Positions 62,551 through 64,000 of a stretch of DNA of 64,000 bases are shown here, piece by piece. Each line of letters begins with the position of its first letter. Positions within the stretch are counted from its first letter, which is position 1. The stretch is from assembly GCA_013001885.1 (NCBI GenBank), contig JABDLD010000051.1, positions 1-64,000 of the forward strand, written 5' to 3'. Made by a program: the position numbers and the translations under genes. The notes beneath the pieces are model-generated. The model was not told the DNA's origin and did not search any database. It saw only the letters and a list, made by a program, of their open reading frames with translations. This DNA comes from Lysobacterales bacterium (lineage in GTDB: Bacteria > Pseudomonadota > Gammaproteobacteria > Xanthomonadales > SZUA-36).

Positions 62551-63285
62551 TTAATATTCTTCCAATAAGGAATCATAATCCAGTTGCGGCGGATCGCCGT
62601 CGTGGATGTCATATTCCCGTCTTTGCAGGTAGACATCGCGCACCAGGACATAAGGATCGCTGGCGGCATCCAGTTCAGCCTGGAACGGCAGCAGTTCCGC
62701 ACGAAGTGAAATCAGGTCGACGACCAGCGGAATGTAATTATTGTATTCCCTGGCCACGTAACTGACCGGGTGAAAATAACCGTAGAAACTACGCCCGAGA
62801 AAATCTCGGGCAGTGTAGGGGCCGAACACCGGCATGACCAGGTAACGGCTGTCTTTCCAGCCCCAGACCGCCAGCGTCTGGCCAAAGTCCTCGTTGTATT
62901 CAGGAATTTCAACCCTGGTGGCGATATCGAAGAATCCGAAAACGCCTACGGTTGAGTTCATCAAAAACCGCCCGGTCGCTGTCAGTGAATCTTCGAATTT
63001 ACCCTGCAGTATCAGGTTCAGGAATGTCACCGGATAGGACAGGTTTCTGAAAAAATTCCTGACGCCGCGTTGCGGTGCATCAGGCATGATCGTGTCGTAG
63101 CCTTTCGCCACCGGCTTAAATATCGCATCGTCGAAAGCCATGTTGAACGAGTGGATTTTGCGGTTGTACGCCTCCCAGGGATCGCGTTCGGGATCGGTCA
63201 TCGTGACGGGCTTGGTGGCGCAGCCGGAGAGCATGGCGGCCTGGATCAGCAAAAGCGCCGCGAGCAAAAAATATCTCAGAATCAT
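62551..63285 (-). CDS. mlaA: MlaA (VacJ) outer-membrane lipoprotein
   Basis: The 244-residue protein has a lipobox MLSGC (Cys22) and the MlaA signature RDPWEAYNRKIHSFN, FNMAFDDAI, RNFFRNLSYPVTFLN and YLVMPVFGPYTARDF. MlaA sits as a ring in the outer membrane and removes phospholipids from the outer leaflet for retrograde transport by MlaC. The ATG overlaps the end of mlaB by four bases. In E. coli mlaA is away from mlaFEDCB; here it is in the same series. Confidence 0.95.
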   Translation of the reverse strand: MILRYFLLAALLLIQAAMLSGCATKPVTMTDPERDPWEAYNRKIHSFNMAFDDAIFKPVAKGYDTIMPDAPQRGVRNFFRNLSYPVTFLNLILQGKFEDSLTATGRFLMNSTVGVFGFFDIATRVEIPEYNEDFGQTLAVWGWKDSRYLVMPVFGPYTARDFLGRSFYGYFHPVSYVAREYNNYIPLVVDLISLRAELLPFQAELDAASDPYVLVRDVYLQRREYDIHDGDPPQLDYDSLLEEY

Positions 63286-63605
63286 TGGCCGGAACTCCTT
63301 GCCGACAGATCGAGGAATTCATCTGCCTCGCAAAGGCGGGCAAGACTGATCAGACCGGCGGGCGCGTTCCGGATCGGCAGTTTGTTTGCCGGTGTAGTTT
63401 GCGTTGCCTGCCATTCAAGCAATAGCGCAAGCCCGGCACTGTCCGCCGTTGTGACCCGGTCGAGATCGAGTGAATTAAAAGATTTCTGATTTTCGAGAAG
63501 ATCCCGGGCGTGGTGGTACAGTCCGGGTACCGATGCGAAGGTCAACGCACCTTCGAGCCGCCCGCAGCCGTCTTCTCCGATCGTTAATGAACAGGCGCTA
63601 TTCAT
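63282..63605 (-). CDS. mlaB: MlaB-type STAS domain protein
   Basis: The 107-residue protein is a lone STAS domain with SLDLDRVTTADSAGLALLLEW, the helix-capping Ser/Thr region seen in MlaB. In E. coli MlaB stabilises the MlaF ATPase of the lipid transport complex in the inner membrane. Its start overlaps the mlaC end by eight bases. It lies between mlaC and mlaA. Confidence 0.9.
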   Translation of the reverse strand: MNSACSLTIGEDGCGRLEGALTFASVPGLYHHARDLLENQKSFNSLDLDRVTTADSAGLALLLEWQATQTTPANKLPIRNAPAGLISLARLCEADEFLDLSARSSGQ

Positions 63606-64000
63606 TTATTTGGATGTTGCCTGCCAGAATTTCTTCGGTCACTTTGTCAATGCCGTCTGCTTCGACCCGCGGAGCGATCTGGTTGCGAAACGTGATGATG
63701 TAGGAGATACCCTCAACAGTGACGTCGAAAGCTTTCCATCCGAGGTCGGTCTTCCGAAAGGCATAGTCTACCGGCGCGTATCCGCCATTCTCCAGCTTGA
63801 GGCGTGTGCGAACCCGGGTCAGTTTGTCGGAATTTTTGCCTTTCATTGGAAGGATTTGAATCTGCTCATCCGATCTGAACTCGAGCAATCCGTCTGAATA
63901 ACGGTTCACCAGCACGTTGCTCATGGCGTTGGCGAATGCGTCCAACTGTTCCGGCGTGACGCCCCTGCCGGACCTGCCGAGTATCAGTCGCGCCGAGTAG
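63598..64000 (-). CDS. mlaC: MlaC periplasmic phospholipid-binding protein (5' end outside window)
   Basis: The open frame reaches the window edge, so the N-terminus with signal peptide is missing. About 134 C-terminal residues are seen: LGRSGRGVTPEQLDAFANAM, NRYSDGLLEF, YRFRKTDLGWKAFDVTVEGIS-like VDYAFRKTDLGWKAFDV and ISYIITFRNQI, all typical of MlaC (Tol_Tol_Ttg2 family). MlaC shuttles phospholipid between MlaA and the MlaFEDB complex. A TTG at 63945 is not the start. mlaE/D/F probably lie further along outside the window. Confidence 0.93.
   Translation of the reverse strand, partial: YSARLILGRSGRGVTPEQLDAFANAMSNVLVNRYSDGLLEFRSDEQIQILPMKGKNSDKLTRVRTRLKLENGGYAPVDYAFRKTDLGWKAFDVTVEGISYIITFRNQIAPRVEADGIDKVTEEILAGNIQINE

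Noticed and set aside
1-64000. rRNA, tRNA, CRISPR arrays, insertion sequences, integrases, prophage or restriction-modification genes
   Set aside because: None recognised by eye. The single HNH protein lacks a partner methyltransferase and belongs to a common chromosomal family. A tRNA or covariance-model scan would be needed for a firm negative.

Overview
The window is an ordinary-looking stretch of a gammaproteobacterial chromosome with GC-rich coding sequence. Genes are densely packed, with many 1-4 base start/stop overlaps. I see no rRNA, tRNA, CRISPR array, insertion sequence, integrase or phage gene. The lineage call rests on the gene set: a 359-residue class II aldolase of the E. coli FbaA type, MetA, SppA of the long type, DegQ, PrlC, ExoIII, MlaA/MlaB/MlaC, and PspA-PspC behind a sigma-54-like promoter. 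DUF3014, DUF2959, DUF3667, a bactofilin, an extended Grx4 and two drug/toxin efflux clusters point to a free-living Chromatiales, Xanthomonadales or Woeseiaceae-like organism rather than an enteric; that narrower placement is only an impression.

Layout. 1-5.3 kb: end of an unidentified gene, a rubrerythrin-like protein, an AGCS amino-acid/sodium symporter with an unusual inserted domain, an unknown protein, an orphan LytS-type kinase and fbaA with a textbook terminator. 5.3-8.3 kb: a methionine operon (metA, metY) plus a YqiA-type esterase. 8.4-14 kb: bactofilin, a degenerate methyltransferase-like protein and a MacA-like adaptor with an ABC ATPase and two FtsX-type permeases, probably one operon. 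14.0-14.5 kb: a small self-contained transcription unit with promoter, 58-residue frame and terminator. 14.5-22.4 kb: exported methyltransferase-like protein, an exported three-repeat protein and a complete RND tripartite pump.

22.4-32.7 kb: mixed single genes, including a DMT transporter, radical SAM protein, a frameshifted small exported protein, DUF3014, YbaK, MtfA, an MsbA-like exporter, DUF2959, glucokinase and an exported cyclophilin. 32.7-46.4 kb: dienelactone hydrolase, fatty-acid hydroxylase-like protein, isoaspartyl peptidase, NUDIX, an exported beta-propeller-like protein, a 5'-3' exonuclease, HNH nuclease, DegQ, leucyl aminopeptidase, DUF3667, an SDR, a MATE exporter and pspA-pspC. 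46.6-54.4 kb: SppA, SDR, lipoprotein, DgkA, PrlC, ExoIII and the three-domain Grx4 protein. 54.5-62.5 kb: a minus-strand series in which an oligopeptide ABC importer is followed almost without gaps by a lipoprotein, a DUF1232 protein, an unknown protein and a SET-domain protein. 62.6-64 kb: mlaC (cut by the window edge), mlaB and mlaA.

Functional themes are envelope upkeep (Psp, Mla, DegQ, SppA, DgkA, bactofilin), export (two efflux clusters, MsbA-like, MATE, DMT), peptide uptake and breakdown (Opp, PrlC, aminopeptidase, isoaspartyl peptidase) and sulfur amino-acid synthesis. No clearly new defence or mobile system is visible. The items most worth a second look are four genes whose starts sit exactly six bases after a TAnnnT box with no usable Shine-Dalgarno (possible leaderless mRNAs), the small unit at 14.05-14.46 kb, the three-repeat exported protein in front of the RND pump, the AGCS insertion, the cysteine-less middle domain of the Grx4 fusion, and the sigma-54-like site before pspA.
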